Below, one piece after another: positions 9,521 through 19,640 of a DNA stretch of 64,000 bases. The first letter of the stretch is position 1; each line of letters opens with the position of its first letter. Made by a program: the position numbers and the translations under genes. The stretch is taken from the NCBI GenBank assembly GCA_016788785.1, contig JAEUSM010000006.1, forward strand, positions 124,001 to 188,000, given 5' to 3'. Under the pieces are notes generated by a model, which worked only from the letters and a program-made list of their open reading frames with translations, searched no databases and was not told where the DNA came from. The DNA comes from Candidatus Kapaibacterium sp. (GTDB taxonomy: Bacteria; Bacteroidota; Ignavibacteria; Kapaibacteriales; JAEUSM01).

Positions 9521-10426
9521 TTAATTATTTTGAACAGTAAAATATTCTAACAGTGTACTAAAGTCATCATTACTGAGATAATAATGTTCATTGCAATAAT
9601 GACAAATCAACTCATTTTGTTGCGAATCTTTCATTTCAACAATTTGCTCTTTCCCTAAAGTAAGCAATTGAGATTTGAATTTATCCAAAGAACAACGGCA
9701 GTAAAAATCTATAGGAATATCCTCAATATGTTCTAATTCCATTTCCAGAAGAATCGACAAATCCTCGAGGGGATTTTTGGAGTTAATAGAATAAGAATGT
9801 AACGGTTTCAAGGTTAGTAACTGAGTTTCTAAGATAAATTTTTCTGTTTGATCTGAATTTGGTAACATTTCTATTAACAATCCATTAGCAGAAACCAATG
9901 GACAATCCTCTTTTGATGAATCAAAATGAATGTCAGAAACTAATGCAGAGTCTATTTGCTCTGAAGTTTGTAAGTAGTGGACAATTTCTTGTTCAATTGT
10001 AGTATTTTTCAACTCTGTTATTCCAATCATTGGTTCGAATTTACCATAAAGCATTTTAGAAACTGAAATCGTTCCTGTACCTAAAAAATCCTTCATTGAA
10101 CTAACAGAAACATCAAAATTTTTGTTTCCAACAACAAAACCACGCACCTCACCAACCTTGTTAGCTTCTGCATATAATTGCGAGAAGATTCCATTGCTTT
10201 TTACATCAATAGTAACGCGCTCTTCGCCTTTTAACATTGAAGCGATTAAAGATGAAGCCATAAGAACTTTTCCCAAAAAAAACGTCCCAATTTCGTCTAA
10301 ATTATGTCGTTCTGCTGCAGATTTGACGACAGAAGAACATTGAATGTAGGATATGCGAAATTTTTTCTGCTTGTCAATATAACGAAAAACTTTGTCTCGT
10401 TGTAAATATAAATCCTTAATATTCAT
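9521..10426 (-). CDS. hslO: Redox-activated chaperone Hsp33
   Basis: Hsp33 is a cytoplasmic holdase switched on when four zinc-binding cysteines are oxidised. The 301-residue product matches the family in length and has the substrate-binding region near 'GTFFLGKVLMASSLIASML' and 'GEERVTIDVKSNG'. It ends in the zinc-binding redox domain with a Cys-X-Cys ('FYCRCSLDKF') and about 30 residues later a Cys-X2-Cys ('CHYC'), exactly the Hsp33 arrangement. The start overlaps the end of the LD-carboxypeptidase gene by 11 bases, and the lipoprotein gene follows after 9 bases, so it is co-transcribed. Presence of all four cysteines indicates a redox-responsive, functional protein. Confidence 0.95.
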   Translation of the reverse strand: MNIKDLYLQRDKVFRYIDKQKKFRISYIQCSSVVKSAAERHNLDEIGTFFLGKVLMASSLIASMLKGEERVTIDVKSNGIFSQLYAEANKVGEVRGFVVGNKNFDVSVSSMKDFLGTGTISVSKMLYGKFEPMIGITELKNTTIEQEIVHYLQTSEQIDSALVSDIHFDSSKEDCPLVSANGLLIEMLPNSDQTEKFILETQLLTLKPLHSYSINSKNPLEDLSILLEMELEHIEDIPIDFYCRCSLDKFKSQLLTLGKEQIVEMKDSQQNELICHYCNEHYYLSNDDFSTLLEYFTVQNN

Positions 10427-11465
10427 ATATTACTGGTGATTCTAATAAGGTTAATGATTTTTCTTCCGTTGAAATTCGTGCTTTTACACCAAATGGAATA
10501 GTTAATTTTTCTAAAATATGTCCAAATGGGAAACCATATAAAACCGGGACAGATAAATGTTGAAATCTGTCCATCAATACTTCACGAAGCGAGAATTGTG
10601 CTTTAAATGACGCTGATTTTGACGTCGCTTCACATTTGGTAAAATGACCCATTATGATTCCATTACAGTCATCTAATTTTCCACCAAGTAGTAATTGTGT
10701 AATCATTCTATCAACACGGTATGGCTCTTCTAAAATTTCTTCCATAAAAAGAATTGAATCCTTCGTTTGAATTTCATATGGAGTTCCCATTGTAGCAACT
10801 AACATTGAAAGATTACCACCAACCAATCTGCCTTCAGCTGTGCCTTGAGCTAAAACTACACTAGTTGGTTCAATATAAGGAGTGTATTCAAACGGTTGTT
10901 CAGTATTTAAAAAGAGTGATTTTTTTAGTGAATCTACAGTAAACTTGTTATACGAAGAAGATGCTACTGGTCCATGAAAATTCACTAAACCAGAATTATT
11001 GAAAATGGCAGTTGCTAATGCTGTTATATCAGAAAAACCCATAATAATTTTTGGATTGTCTCTAATAACATCAAAATCTAAATATGGGAGCATCCTCATT
11101 ACTCCATATCCACCCCTTGCACAGACAATTGCATCAATTGATGGATCTTTGACAAAATTCATAAACTCAGTTGCTCTAATAGTATCTGGAGCTGAAAGAT
11201 ATCCAAAATACGTTCCTGTTTTTACAGTATTTCCAATAACAACTTTTAACCCCATTGACTGAAAAAAATCAATTCCGGATTGAATATCTGAAACTGATGA
11301 TGCACCAGCTGGAGCAGTAATAGCAATAGTAGAATTTTTATTGAGAGCTTTAGGTTTAATTATCGAAGAATGTTTCATAGAATACAATGGTAAGGATTTG
11401 AACGCAGTAGTAGCGGCAATAGAACCAAGCATCATAGTTATAAAGGTTGATCTATTCATCTTCAT
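10416..11465 (-). CDS. S66-family LD-carboxypeptidase (muramoyltetrapeptide carboxypeptidase)
   Basis: Members of peptidase family S66 remove the terminal D-alanine from tetrapeptides during murein recycling (LdcA), or cleave microcin C-like adducts (MccF). The 349-residue protein has the family motifs 'ITAPAGASSVSD' near the N-terminus, 'CARGGYGVMRMLPYLD' and 'IMGFSDITAL', in which Ser-145 fits the nucleophile elbow. The C-terminal half has 'VGGNLSMLVATMGTPY' and 'LFMEEILEEPYRVDRM' (candidate catalytic Glu). The first 30 residues form a hydrophobic leader starting MKMNRSTFITMMLGSIAAT, so export is likely. It looks like a Tat leader that has lost one arginine, or a Sec leader. A second ATG lies two codons downstream (11459). 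The gene overlaps both neighbours, consistent with an envelope-maintenance operon. Confidence 0.88.
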   Translation of the reverse strand: MKMNRSTFITMMLGSIAATTAFKSLPLYSMKHSSIIKPKALNKNSTIAITAPAGASSVSDIQSGIDFFQSMGLKVVIGNTVKTGTYFGYLSAPDTIRATEFMNFVKDPSIDAIVCARGGYGVMRMLPYLDFDVIRDNPKIIMGFSDITALATAIFNNSGLVNFHGPVASSSYNKFTVDSLKKSLFLNTEQPFEYTPYIEPTSVVLAQGTAEGRLVGGNLSMLVATMGTPYEIQTKDSILFMEEILEEPYRVDRMITQLLLGGKLDDCNGIIMGHFTKCEATSKSASFKAQFSLREVLMDRFQHLSVPVLYGFPFGHILEKLTIPFGVKARISTEEKSLTLLESPVIYEY

Positions 11466-12660
11466 TATTTGTGGTTGATGTTGCCAAACGGAAAGGAAAA
11501 ACTAAATACTTTTTTGCCAATTCATGAGAAGTATAATTGTCATCCCATGATAATACTCGAGAATAATATCCAATTGCAGTTTCTCTTTCCAAGAGTAAAT
11601 CATAGATATTTCCAATACGAATGAGTGACAAACTTCGAAACTTTGAATTAGTACCATCAATTCTTTGTGATGCTTCTTCACATTTCAAAAAATATCGAAT
11701 TGCTGAGCCATATTCTTCTTGCAAAAAGAGTAGTTCACCAACATAATACAATGCTTCACGAACTAAATATATGTCATATCCTGGCTTCTGTTTTTTATAA
11801 TTCATTATGATTTCTTTCCATACTTGTTCAGCTTGAAAAACATTAGAAAGAGCATAATTTGATTTTGCAACATAACGATGGAAAACAGCATTATTAGGAT
11901 ACATTGAGTACAATTCCTCTGCCAACATTAGTGCTTCTTGTGGACGTTGTTCTAAATTAGCAAAGATTTGTAGCAAAGAAAATTTTGCTTCAGTTTTTGA
12001 ATATTTCGAATGTTCAGCAGCGGATTTTAACTGCAAAATTCCCAATTGTTTATCACCTTTTGGAAATAAATATAATAAAACTGATAAAACTGGATACTCC
12101 TCAGGAAGAACTTCTACAAAATAATTGAAAAGTCCCGTACCTAACATCACATCGTGATTGTTTGGAGCTATCCTTTTGACTTCATTTAATGTTTCAAATG
12201 CAATTTTTACATCCGTCGAAGCTTTGTTCCAAATCCCTTTATTCGAGTAATATCTCCCTCTGTAACCATAAGCACCACCCTTAAAAAATAAAGCCATTGG
12301 AGATTGTTCTTTTACAGAAAGAATTTGGTTTGATACATCAATAGTTTTTTGCAGTCTCTCCAAAAAAACATCCTTATATTCTACATTTGCAGGTTCTAAC
12401 AGCATTTTCCACCACAAAAGTAACGCATCTAAAAAAAATCCAGACGGATGGTCTGGAAATGCAGACATAAGAATATGCGTATTTCGAGATGCTTTGTCAA
12501 ATTCAATAGAATAAATTTGCTCAAAGGTTATACTGATTATAGAATCAGTTTCTCTTTGAGAAAATACCCATTGGGCTTTTGATTGAACTGGACATAAAAT
12601 ACATGCAAAAACTAAATTTGTACAAAGTAACGACCAAAATGTATAGGAACGAAGATTCAT
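11452..12660 (-). CDS. Secreted TPR-type protein, paralogue of the upstream gene
   Basis: The 402-residue protein has an N-terminal signal peptide ending near 'CPVQSKAQW'. The remainder is helical with degenerate tetratricopeptide-like repeats, e.g. 'FPDHPSGFFLDALLLWWKM' and 'EALYYVGELLFLQEEYGSA'. It is clearly related to the neighbouring 383-residue protein along its whole length; shared landmarks are 'PDHP.G.FLDA', 'FFKGGA.GYRGRYY', 'APNNHD..LGTG', 'RPQEAL/NPQEAL', 'YPNN..FHRY' and 'REALYY.G'. The pair therefore arose by tandem duplication. Function is unknown; periplasmic or outer-membrane-associated TPR proteins usually act as scaffolds. It overlaps the LD-carboxypeptidase gene and follows its paralogue after 6 bases. 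Confidence 0.7.
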   Translation of the reverse strand: MNLRSYTFWSLLCTNLVFACILCPVQSKAQWVFSQRETDSIISITFEQIYSIEFDKASRNTHILMSAFPDHPSGFFLDALLLWWKMLLEPANVEYKDVFLERLQKTIDVSNQILSVKEQSPMALFFKGGAYGYRGRYYSNKGIWNKASTDVKIAFETLNEVKRIAPNNHDVMLGTGLFNYFVEVLPEEYPVLSVLLYLFPKGDKQLGILQLKSAAEHSKYSKTEAKFSLLQIFANLEQRPQEALMLAEELYSMYPNNAVFHRYVAKSNYALSNVFQAEQVWKEIIMNYKKQKPGYDIYLVREALYYVGELLFLQEEYGSAIRYFLKCEEASQRIDGTNSKFRSLSLIRIGNIYDLLLERETAIGYYSRVLSWDDNYTSHELAKKYLVFPFRLATSTTNNEDE

Positions 12661-12666
12661 TCGTTT

Positions 12667-13818
12667 TTACTTTTGATACGGAGTTTTTAGATATTTTCTC
12701 GCTTCATCATGGGAATTCTGCACAGAATTCCATGAAAGAACTTTGTTATATTGCTTTATCGCCTCATCTCGTTTACCCAAAATATCGCAAAGGTTTCCAA
12801 TTTTCAAATTGGTTTTTACCATAAATCCAGAAGGATCTTGATCCAGTTTACGTGATGCTTCATCGCATTTGTAATACGCTTGCAAAGCATCTTCATAAGC
12901 ACCTCTCCACATCATAGACAACCCAATGTAATAAAGAGCCTCACGAGCAGTATAAGTATCATAAGCATATTTTTTCTGTTTGAATTTTTCTAAAATATCT
13001 TTCCAAACTTCTTCAGCTTGTTGCATATAACCCATTTGAACATTTATTCGTCCTAAATACCGATGAAAATAAGGGTTATTTGGATATTTCGTATTCAAAT
13101 CTGTTGCTACTTTTAACGCTTCTTGAGGATTTTTTTCGAATTGATAATACACTTGTAATAATACCACTTTTGCTTCAGTTTGAGCATATCGTGAATTTTG
13201 TGATGCAGAAATCAATTGTTTGATTCCAATTACTTTGTCACCACTTGGAAGAAAATAGAGTACAGTTTTCAAAACAGGTTCTTTTTCTGGTAAAGCAGCT
13301 GCATAGTAGTTGTATATACCTGTTCCAAGCAAAATATCATGGTTATTAGGTGCTAACTTTTGCGTTTTGATTAGAATATCCAAAGCAACCCTTCCATCAT
13401 TCGCAGCTGGAATCCACTTTTCTCGAGAAGCATAATATCGACCTCGATATCCTAATGCTCCACCTTTGAAAAACAATCCAGTGATATCAAATTCATTCTT
13501 ATCTAAAATTCTATCACAAACATCAATAACCTTTTCGATTTTCTTCATAAAAGAAGCGTCGTAAGCATTTTTGTTATTGGTTTCTAAGGTCATTTTCCAC
13601 CAATCAATCATTGCATCTAAGAAATAACCTGCAGGATGATCAGGGTACATTTCAATTACTTTTTTGAAATGTGCTGCAGCTTGAGTGAATTGAACATTAT
13701 AGATATTTTGTGTTCCAACCCTGATAAGCGAGTCAGCATCACTTTTCATCATAGCCCACTGAGATTTGGCAATTGAAAAAGTTGAAACAACAATTATAAA
13801 AATGAGAATTGATTTCAT
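12667..13818 (-). CDS. Secreted TPR-type protein, paralogue of the downstream gene
   Basis: This 383-residue product has a signal peptide (MKSILIFIIVVSTFSIAKSQ) and then helical repeats of TPR type, such as 'IYNVQFTQAAAHFKKVIEMY' and 'AREALYYIGLSMMWRGAYED'. It is a full-length paralogue of the next gene. It begins 14 bases after the stop of the C25 protease gene, so it is very probably on the same transcript. Location next to a T9SS-linked protease suggests a periplasmic scaffold for secretion or for cell-surface attachment, but nothing in the sequence proves it. No catalytic motif is visible. Confidence 0.7.
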   Translation of the reverse strand: MKSILIFIIVVSTFSIAKSQWAMMKSDADSLIRVGTQNIYNVQFTQAAAHFKKVIEMYPDHPAGYFLDAMIDWWKMTLETNNKNAYDASFMKKIEKVIDVCDRILDKNEFDITGLFFKGGALGYRGRYYASREKWIPAANDGRVALDILIKTQKLAPNNHDILLGTGIYNYYAAALPEKEPVLKTVLYFLPSGDKVIGIKQLISASQNSRYAQTEAKVVLLQVYYQFEKNPQEALKVATDLNTKYPNNPYFHRYLGRINVQMGYMQQAEEVWKDILEKFKQKKYAYDTYTAREALYYIGLSMMWRGAYEDALQAYYKCDEASRKLDQDPSGFMVKTNLKIGNLCDILGKRDEAIKQYNKVLSWNSVQNSHDEARKYLKTPYQK

Positions 13819-13832
13819 AAAAGGAAAAATTA

Positions 13833-16800
13833 TTAACGGATAATTACAAAAGTACCAAAAGGTTGATTGAGTACAAAAATATCATCCAAAGAAATCGTAA
13901 AATAATAGGTGCCAATTGGTAAAGAATTTGAAAAATCATCTCTTAATTGCAATGGAAATTGATGTTCACCCAATTGAATTCGTTCTTTTTGGGTGGATAC
14001 TATTTGTCCTAAAGAATTATAAATAGTAATTGTACAAGGTGCATATAACTCTGAACCACTATAGATAAATTTGACAGTAGCATCACTTGTTATTGGATTT
14101 GGGAATACACTAACATCGGTAATGGTAGTATTTCGTTCTCTAAAAATTGAAAAATAAAGTGTATCTCGATTACCACTACCATCTTGACCAAAAATTTGAA
14201 CAATTGACTCACCAATTGGTAAAGAATCTGCTTCAAATTCAATTCGTAACTGACTTCCATTAACTGTTGTTGATTGTATTGCAGAGTTCAAAGCCTCAGT
14301 ATATATTTTTGTATTGATTCTGACACGTTGTAATGATGGTGTAATCGGTAAAAACGAGTTATCTGATATTTCGACTCGAACCTTAGGTTTTGGACCAACT
14401 ACAGAGCCAGATTTGACAAGTTTATCGTCCATATAAACTTGAATTTTTGGAGGAATAGTATCTTCGAACGTACCAATCGTAAATGAATAAGAATTGTTAA
14501 ATTCAAAAAATTCTCGTTTATGAATTGGTCTTACAGAACTTGTTGCAGTAACATTCCCAGAAAATGAAAATGTTGGAACCTTCATCTTGACCAACGTTAC
14601 AGAATTTGGTTTAATATCCGAAACCAATTTTGAAAGCTGGGCAACTTCTATATTATTTTCATTTTTGATAGATATAGCAACTTCGTATTGAGTATTTGTA
14701 TCTCGTAAACTATGGTTATAAATTGAATGTACTAATTCTAATGAATCACCTCGTAAAACACTTGAGGAATTTGCAACACTTTTGATGGAAGTTTCCGTAA
14801 ACGGGATAAATGCCAAAGAATATCGTTGAACTTCCACCGAATCATTCGTTCGTAAAGCAGAAGAATTTAGAGAAATTGTTGAAGTAAAAAATGGTTTTAC
14901 AATGGTTGAATCAATTGGTGTCAACAAACTATTTGTATCTCCTTTCATTATAGAAGGAATCAAATTTGAATTTCGACTATCAAAAACAGTGAACATTTCT
15001 TTCACAAATTGAGTATCTCGCTGAGCTATTATCGATTTTGCTGAAAGTACTTCTGAAAGTGGTCCAAAACTCGGAAGTGAAACCAATCCATTTTTACCTT
15101 GAATTTGAAGTACCGTTTCAACGGAGATGGTTTCAAATCCTGTACTTATTTTTTCTATTGCTTGACCAGGTGTCCAACCCTTTTTCCCAATAAACGCAAA
15201 TGATGTTCCTTGTTCTGTAATGGTGTCTATCAAAGAAGAACCATAGCCACGTAACCAAGTACGTAAAGAATCCATCGAACGAAAATCTGTCGGTTCTTTG
15301 TTCAAAAATCCACTAAAATTTTCGTCACCAACAACTAAAAATATGTAAGTATTTTGCGGTAATGTATCCAAAAATATTTTTAGTCGTTCATGGGCTGTGA
15401 AATCATTCGATAGAGAGTAAAAATCTCCTTCAAAAAGTGCACTTGTAACAGAATCAGACTCTTTCATTGCCAATATGGACAATACACGAGCATTTTCATT
15501 TTGAAGTGATTTAATGCCATTTATTTCAATTTGTCTGAATCGTACAACATTTCCTTGTTCATTGATGTATTTACCATTCGAGTATAATTTTATTGGGATT
15601 GATGAGAATGGTAATCGATACGATGTTGGGTATTTAGTAAGATTGTTTGAGGTAGAAATGCTTTGAAAAGTTTGAGAATTCAAATCCATTTCTACAGATT
15701 TATTAACAGTTGTAGATGCAAAAAATGGTATCGTTATTGGTAAAGCCTCTACTTCAGAATCTCGTTTTACATCAATAGTTACTTCATACAATTGTTGTTC
15801 ATTCAGTTGAAGATTTGGCAACCAAGTAACAAAGTTATTTTCAATCGTAAATTCATTTGAATTAGATTTGAATGTTGTTTTTACCAATAACTCTTTGGAA
15901 ACAGAATCAATTTTGTTCACTTTGTAAACTGAACATTCTATATCCTCAACTGCATCAACAGTTGGTACATAAAACCTAAAGAGAGGATTCGTAGTCGAGA
16001 CATTCCAATACGGTGATGGATCGAATGACAAAGCTCCAAGATTAAATACAGTAAAAGCGATAGAATCACTGTTATTCTTTCTTTCTTCACGAGAATTATC
16101 CGTTTCAATAGTAAGTTGTACTTTGTAATCACCAATAATTCTCGGTAATCGAAGAATTTTTTCAAAAGATAACATCTCACATTGTGAAATAAATTTCAAT
16201 GTTTCTTTGGAGAGAACACTATCAGATAACATCGTTGTAACAATTAATGTAATATTATCTTTTATGAAAGGATTTTTTCCTCTATTAAATATTCCACCAC
16301 TAATCGAAACTACCGTATCAGAAGTCGTAAGAACAGTGTTAGAAAGTTTCAAATCCGTAACAACATAATCTGTTTTATTCGACAATGGCATTGAGATAAA
16401 TGGATCCCCTAAAAACGTATGTTGCATTAATGAGTGAAACGTCATTGGCATTGAACGAGTAATAGAAATATCAAAAGGTATGTTACCTGCGAACATTCTT
16501 TCAAAATTATCTTTTTTTCCATTATAAAAGGCAGATCCCCAGGTATTATCAGCATCATTCAGAATATAAAAAACCATTGCCTCAGGGATACCACTTTCAA
16601 CCCCTAATTCCCCCCATCCTGTGATTCCTGATGAGACAATAGAACCTTTATCTTTAGCAACAACATAGGTTTCATTTCTACAAGAATTTTCACTGTTAGA
16701 AAAATTCCCAGTTTGACAAGCACCTGTGAATAAAAAGAAATACTTTCCAAAATTTCTCAATTGCTCGACATCCCATCCACCAATTTGAAAAATATCAGAT

Positions 16801-19526
16801 GAACCGTGAGCCAAATACAGATTCATCAAAACTCCATTATTAATATTTCTTATTATCGTATCAGCTTGGAGTTTAAAATATATGGGATCATTATTATTCA
16901 ATTCGCGATTTATTGACTCTTGTTTACCACAAAACTCAATTCCGGAAATGTAATCGCCAATAAATTTACTTGATCTTTTACTTTTATCTATTTCAATTGG
17001 ATTGAATCCACCAGTAATAAACTGAGTGTTTTTTAGCCATTGAGCAGGTGTTATTGTAGAATATTGTTTTACTTTAGAGACATAGTTTTGAGCTTCTTCA
17101 ACTGATTGAGCGGGTACTCTTCCGATATAGAAATTTGCTCTAAATGTTGATGAATCGGAAAAAACATACCAATAGTCAGATGAAGGTCTTCCAAACGTAG
17201 GAACATAATCTGTTTTTATAGATTTAGGAATATACTTATTTGGGTCAGAGGATGCATCTCCAAAAAGTACTACATAATCTGGGGCTTTTTGCCAGTCATT
17301 TAACGAATAGTTGAGAAAATTTCTAATTGCATACGGAGATTTTTTTCCGAAGAAAAACTCATTGTAAATTTGTTCAACATCTACTACCTTCGTTTTGACA
17401 TTTTTTTCTTTTGCATGAAACTCTGCCAATTCACTTGCTTCACGTAAAAAATCTTTGTGGGTAATTATGAGATATTTTGCATTGTTTTCTTCTGAACGTA
17501 AAGAAAATGTATCTACTTTTTCAATCAGTGCAGACTTCATTGAAACATTATCTGTTAAAATGTATGTAGATTGTGATAATGCTGGAACTTTAAGCGTTAC
17601 TTGATATTTTTTTCCAGCAGGATTCAAAAGAAATGAAGAAAGATTTGATATTTTGTCTGAACTTATAGATTTCTTGACAAATTGATTAGAAAATTCTACA
17701 CAAAATGTCTGATTTTCACCCTGAATTTGCAACAACGATTTCAATTCATTACTTAATAATGTTGAATTTTTCCCACTGATAATAACATAGGATATTGTTG
17801 GGTTATTCAAAAGTGAAGTTATTTGGTTTTGAGTAAGTTCTTGCGAAAAGATAACATTTTCTTCAGCGTTATCTGAGCGAATTGTTGTTATGGAAAAACT
17901 TTCTTCACTCGAATAAATTTTGTCATTAACTGTTACTTGAAGTGATTTAGTAGATACAGCTGATAAAACTACTGTCCCTGCAATGCCATTCAACGTTGTA
18001 ATCGTACCATTTGTAGAATCCAAAACCGCTATTTTTGAACCACTAAACCCACTTAATACTATGTTTTGAGCATTTGTAGATGGTCTTGGAATAAAGCTGA
18101 ATGAAGAATTGAAAACAAATGGTTGGACATATCCTTTTAACCTAAAATTATTAACAGCTTGCCAATCTGTAACTCCTTGGAATTGAAATAATGATTCTGG
18201 AATATTTGATTGAACGGAAAATGTATTTCTTCCGGTAAAGCTGTTTGAATTACTTAATTGTAAATCAAGGAGTTGTTGTATTTGACCAGTATATTCTTTT
18301 ACAATAGTATCGTTTTGAGAAAGAAAGGTAGCTTTATGATTAGGTTCAATTCGAATTTGGGGAGTTGAGGCGGTATGATAATCATTCAAACCAATGACTG
18401 AGGCAGTAATCCGAAGTGAATCTTGAGGATTTGAACTCGGTACGAAGTTAATAAACTCTTGATATGTAGAAGGAGAATTAGCATTAAAGGTAGAAAGTAA
18501 TCCTGAATATTGAGCTTCACCTAATGTTCGTGTTGATGGATATAAATATAGTGGATCAGCATCACTCGTTAAAGGATAACTTAAAAAACCGGGAAAATAC
18601 TCTTTATAATCTTCAATAATTTGTTCAACTTGAACAGCATTTTGATTTTCAATTGCTTGAAAGTTTTGATCTAATTCAGAATATCGGATTGGATTATTTT
18701 TTGGTTCAAATGTTAAAAAGAATGCTTCATGTGAAGCATATTGATCTTTTCTTCTATCTACCCATTCTTCTTCACCAATTGGACGTTTACCCAGAAAAAG
18801 AAATTCATCATTTTCATCCAGAATTGTATCGTTACTAATAATGTAAATAGGAAGTGAAACATTTTTATGATATAAGAAAACTGAATTGATTGATTTCCCA
18901 ACAAATTGAGCATTTTTGGAAAAAATGTCTTTAAATGAAAGAGAATATAATTGGTCAGAATTTGTAAGAATCTTTACTGCATTTCCATTAGAATACGGTA
19001 AGAATACTTGTGAAAATTGATGCGTACTTTTCTTCGGAACAAATGGGAAATTTGCAAAATGTTTAAACAGAGAAGTTCCATCTTCAACAATACTTTTATC
19101 CAACGTTTCTTTGTATACAAGTTCAATATAAACATTTTGATATAATGTTACTGTTGTACCATTACCAGAATATTGAACGGGGTTAATAGTAACTTTCTCA
19201 ATTGGGTACGTACGTAATGTCCCAGAAGACAGAATTTGAACGGAAGTATCTTGATGTACTAATGCTCCAAAACCAGTTGTATCTATGGAAATTGGGTTGG
19301 AGAATCGTACTTTAATTGATTTAATAGGAAGTTGGAATTGTTCAAAAGAAAGAGAATGAATACCATTGATATTACTTCTAATTATCGAAGGATGTATAAA
19401 CTCTTTAGTATTAATTGGAATATCAATTGATACTTGATAACCAACTGAAGAAGGTGAAAATTCTGTTGAAAATGAAAAAGATGTTGCAATGAAAAACAAC
19501 ACCAAAACTAAGATACTTTTATTCAT
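13833..19526 (-). CDS. Gingipain-family (C25) cysteine protease, PorU-like, with T9SS C-terminal domain
   Basis: The 1897-residue protein begins with a signal peptide (MNKSILVLVLFFIATSFSFS). The N-terminal 680 residues resemble the prodomain region of PorU-like proteins. The C25 caspase-fold domain spans about residues 682-1065. It opens 'YLIITHKDFLREASELAEFH', has the catalytic His in 'NLYLAHGSSD' (about His-907) and the catalytic Cys in 'FTGACQTGNF' (about Cys-937). Two CARDB-like beta domains are suggested near 1075-1180 and 1640-1740. The last 90 residues are a canonical T9SS sorting domain ('VSVFPNPITSDATVKF', 'ITIYNSLGQIV', 'LPIGTYYF'). PorU is the sortase that removes such domains from T9SS cargo, but it is usually about 1100-1300 residues. 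This could be PorU with extra domains or a secreted C25 effector. It leads an operon and sits just downstream of the GldL/GldM-like cluster. Confidence 0.85.
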   Translation of the reverse strand: MNKSILVLVLFFIATSFSFSTEFSPSSVGYQVSIDIPINTKEFIHPSIIRSNINGIHSLSFEQFQLPIKSIKVRFSNPISIDTTGFGALVHQDTSVQILSSGTLRTYPIEKVTINPVQYSGNGTTVTLYQNVYIELVYKETLDKSIVEDGTSLFKHFANFPFVPKKSTHQFSQVFLPYSNGNAVKILTNSDQLYSLSFKDIFSKNAQFVGKSINSVFLYHKNVSLPIYIISNDTILDENDEFLFLGKRPIGEEEWVDRRKDQYASHEAFFLTFEPKNNPIRYSELDQNFQAIENQNAVQVEQIIEDYKEYFPGFLSYPLTSDADPLYLYPSTRTLGEAQYSGLLSTFNANSPSTYQEFINFVPSSNPQDSLRITASVIGLNDYHTASTPQIRIEPNHKATFLSQNDTIVKEYTGQIQQLLDLQLSNSNSFTGRNTFSVQSNIPESLFQFQGVTDWQAVNNFRLKGYVQPFVFNSSFSFIPRPSTNAQNIVLSGFSGSKIAVLDSTNGTITTLNGIAGTVVLSAVSTKSLQVTVNDKIYSSEESFSITTIRSDNAEENVIFSQELTQNQITSLLNNPTISYVIISGKNSTLLSNELKSLLQIQGENQTFCVEFSNQFVKKSISSDKISNLSSFLLNPAGKKYQVTLKVPALSQSTYILTDNVSMKSALIEKVDTFSLRSEENNAKYLIITHKDFLREASELAEFHAKEKNVKTKVVDVEQIYNEFFFGKKSPYAIRNFLNYSLNDWQKAPDYVVLFGDASSDPNKYIPKSIKTDYVPTFGRPSSDYWYVFSDSSTFRANFYIGRVPAQSVEEAQNYVSKVKQYSTITPAQWLKNTQFITGGFNPIEIDKSKRSSKFIGDYISGIEFCGKQESINRELNNNDPIYFKLQADTIIRNINNGVLMNLYLAHGSSDIFQIGGWDVEQLRNFGKYFFLFTGACQTGNFSNSENSCRNETYVVAKDKGSIVSSGITGWGELGVESGIPEAMVFYILNDADNTWGSAFYNGKKDNFERMFAGNIPFDISITRSMPMTFHSLMQHTFLGDPFISMPLSNKTDYVVTDLKLSNTVLTTSDTVVSISGGIFNRGKNPFIKDNITLIVTTMLSDSVLSKETLKFISQCEMLSFEKILRLPRIIGDYKVQLTIETDNSREERKNNSDSIAFTVFNLGALSFDPSPYWNVSTTNPLFRFYVPTVDAVEDIECSVYKVNKIDSVSKELLVKTTFKSNSNEFTIENNFVTWLPNLQLNEQQLYEVTIDVKRDSEVEALPITIPFFASTTVNKSVEMDLNSQTFQSISTSNNLTKYPTSYRLPFSSIPIKLYSNGKYINEQGNVVRFRQIEINGIKSLQNENARVLSILAMKESDSVTSALFEGDFYSLSNDFTAHERLKIFLDTLPQNTYIFLVVGDENFSGFLNKEPTDFRSMDSLRTWLRGYGSSLIDTITEQGTSFAFIGKKGWTPGQAIEKISTGFETISVETVLQIQGKNGLVSLPSFGPLSEVLSAKSIIAQRDTQFVKEMFTVFDSRNSNLIPSIMKGDTNSLLTPIDSTIVKPFFTSTISLNSSALRTNDSVEVQRYSLAFIPFTETSIKSVANSSSVLRGDSLELVHSIYNHSLRDTNTQYEVAISIKNENNIEVAQLSKLVSDIKPNSVTLVKMKVPTFSFSGNVTATSSVRPIHKREFFEFNNSYSFTIGTFEDTIPPKIQVYMDDKLVKSGSVVGPKPKVRVEISDNSFLPITPSLQRVRINTKIYTEALNSAIQSTTVNGSQLRIEFEADSLPIGESIVQIFGQDGSGNRDTLYFSIFRERNTTITDVSVFPNPITSDATVKFIYSGSELYAPCTITIYNSLGQIVSTQKERIQLGEHQFPLQLRDDFSNSLPIGTYYFTISLDDIFVLNQPFGTFVIIR

Positions 19527-19595
19527 ACAACCTGTAAATCAATAACAATGATATTTAGTATACTATCGAATTAAGGGTATATTTATTTCAAAAAA

Positions 19596-19621
19596 AAAGC
19601 CATATCATCTGATATGGCTTT
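19596..19621 (-). terminator. Intrinsic terminator after the second GldL-like gene
   Basis: On the minus strand a perfect 11-bp stem (AAAGCCATATC / GATATGGCTTT) with a 4-nt loop is followed directly by a run of eight T residues. It lies about 20 bases beyond the stop codon of the GldL-like gene and before the C25 protease gene, so the two are likely separate transcription units, although readthrough is possible. The remaining 70 bases before the protease start must hold its promoter; they include a 10-bp palindrome TAGTATACTA at 19556-19565. Confidence 0.85.
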
Positions 19622-19640
19622 CATTTTGAAAACGATAAAA

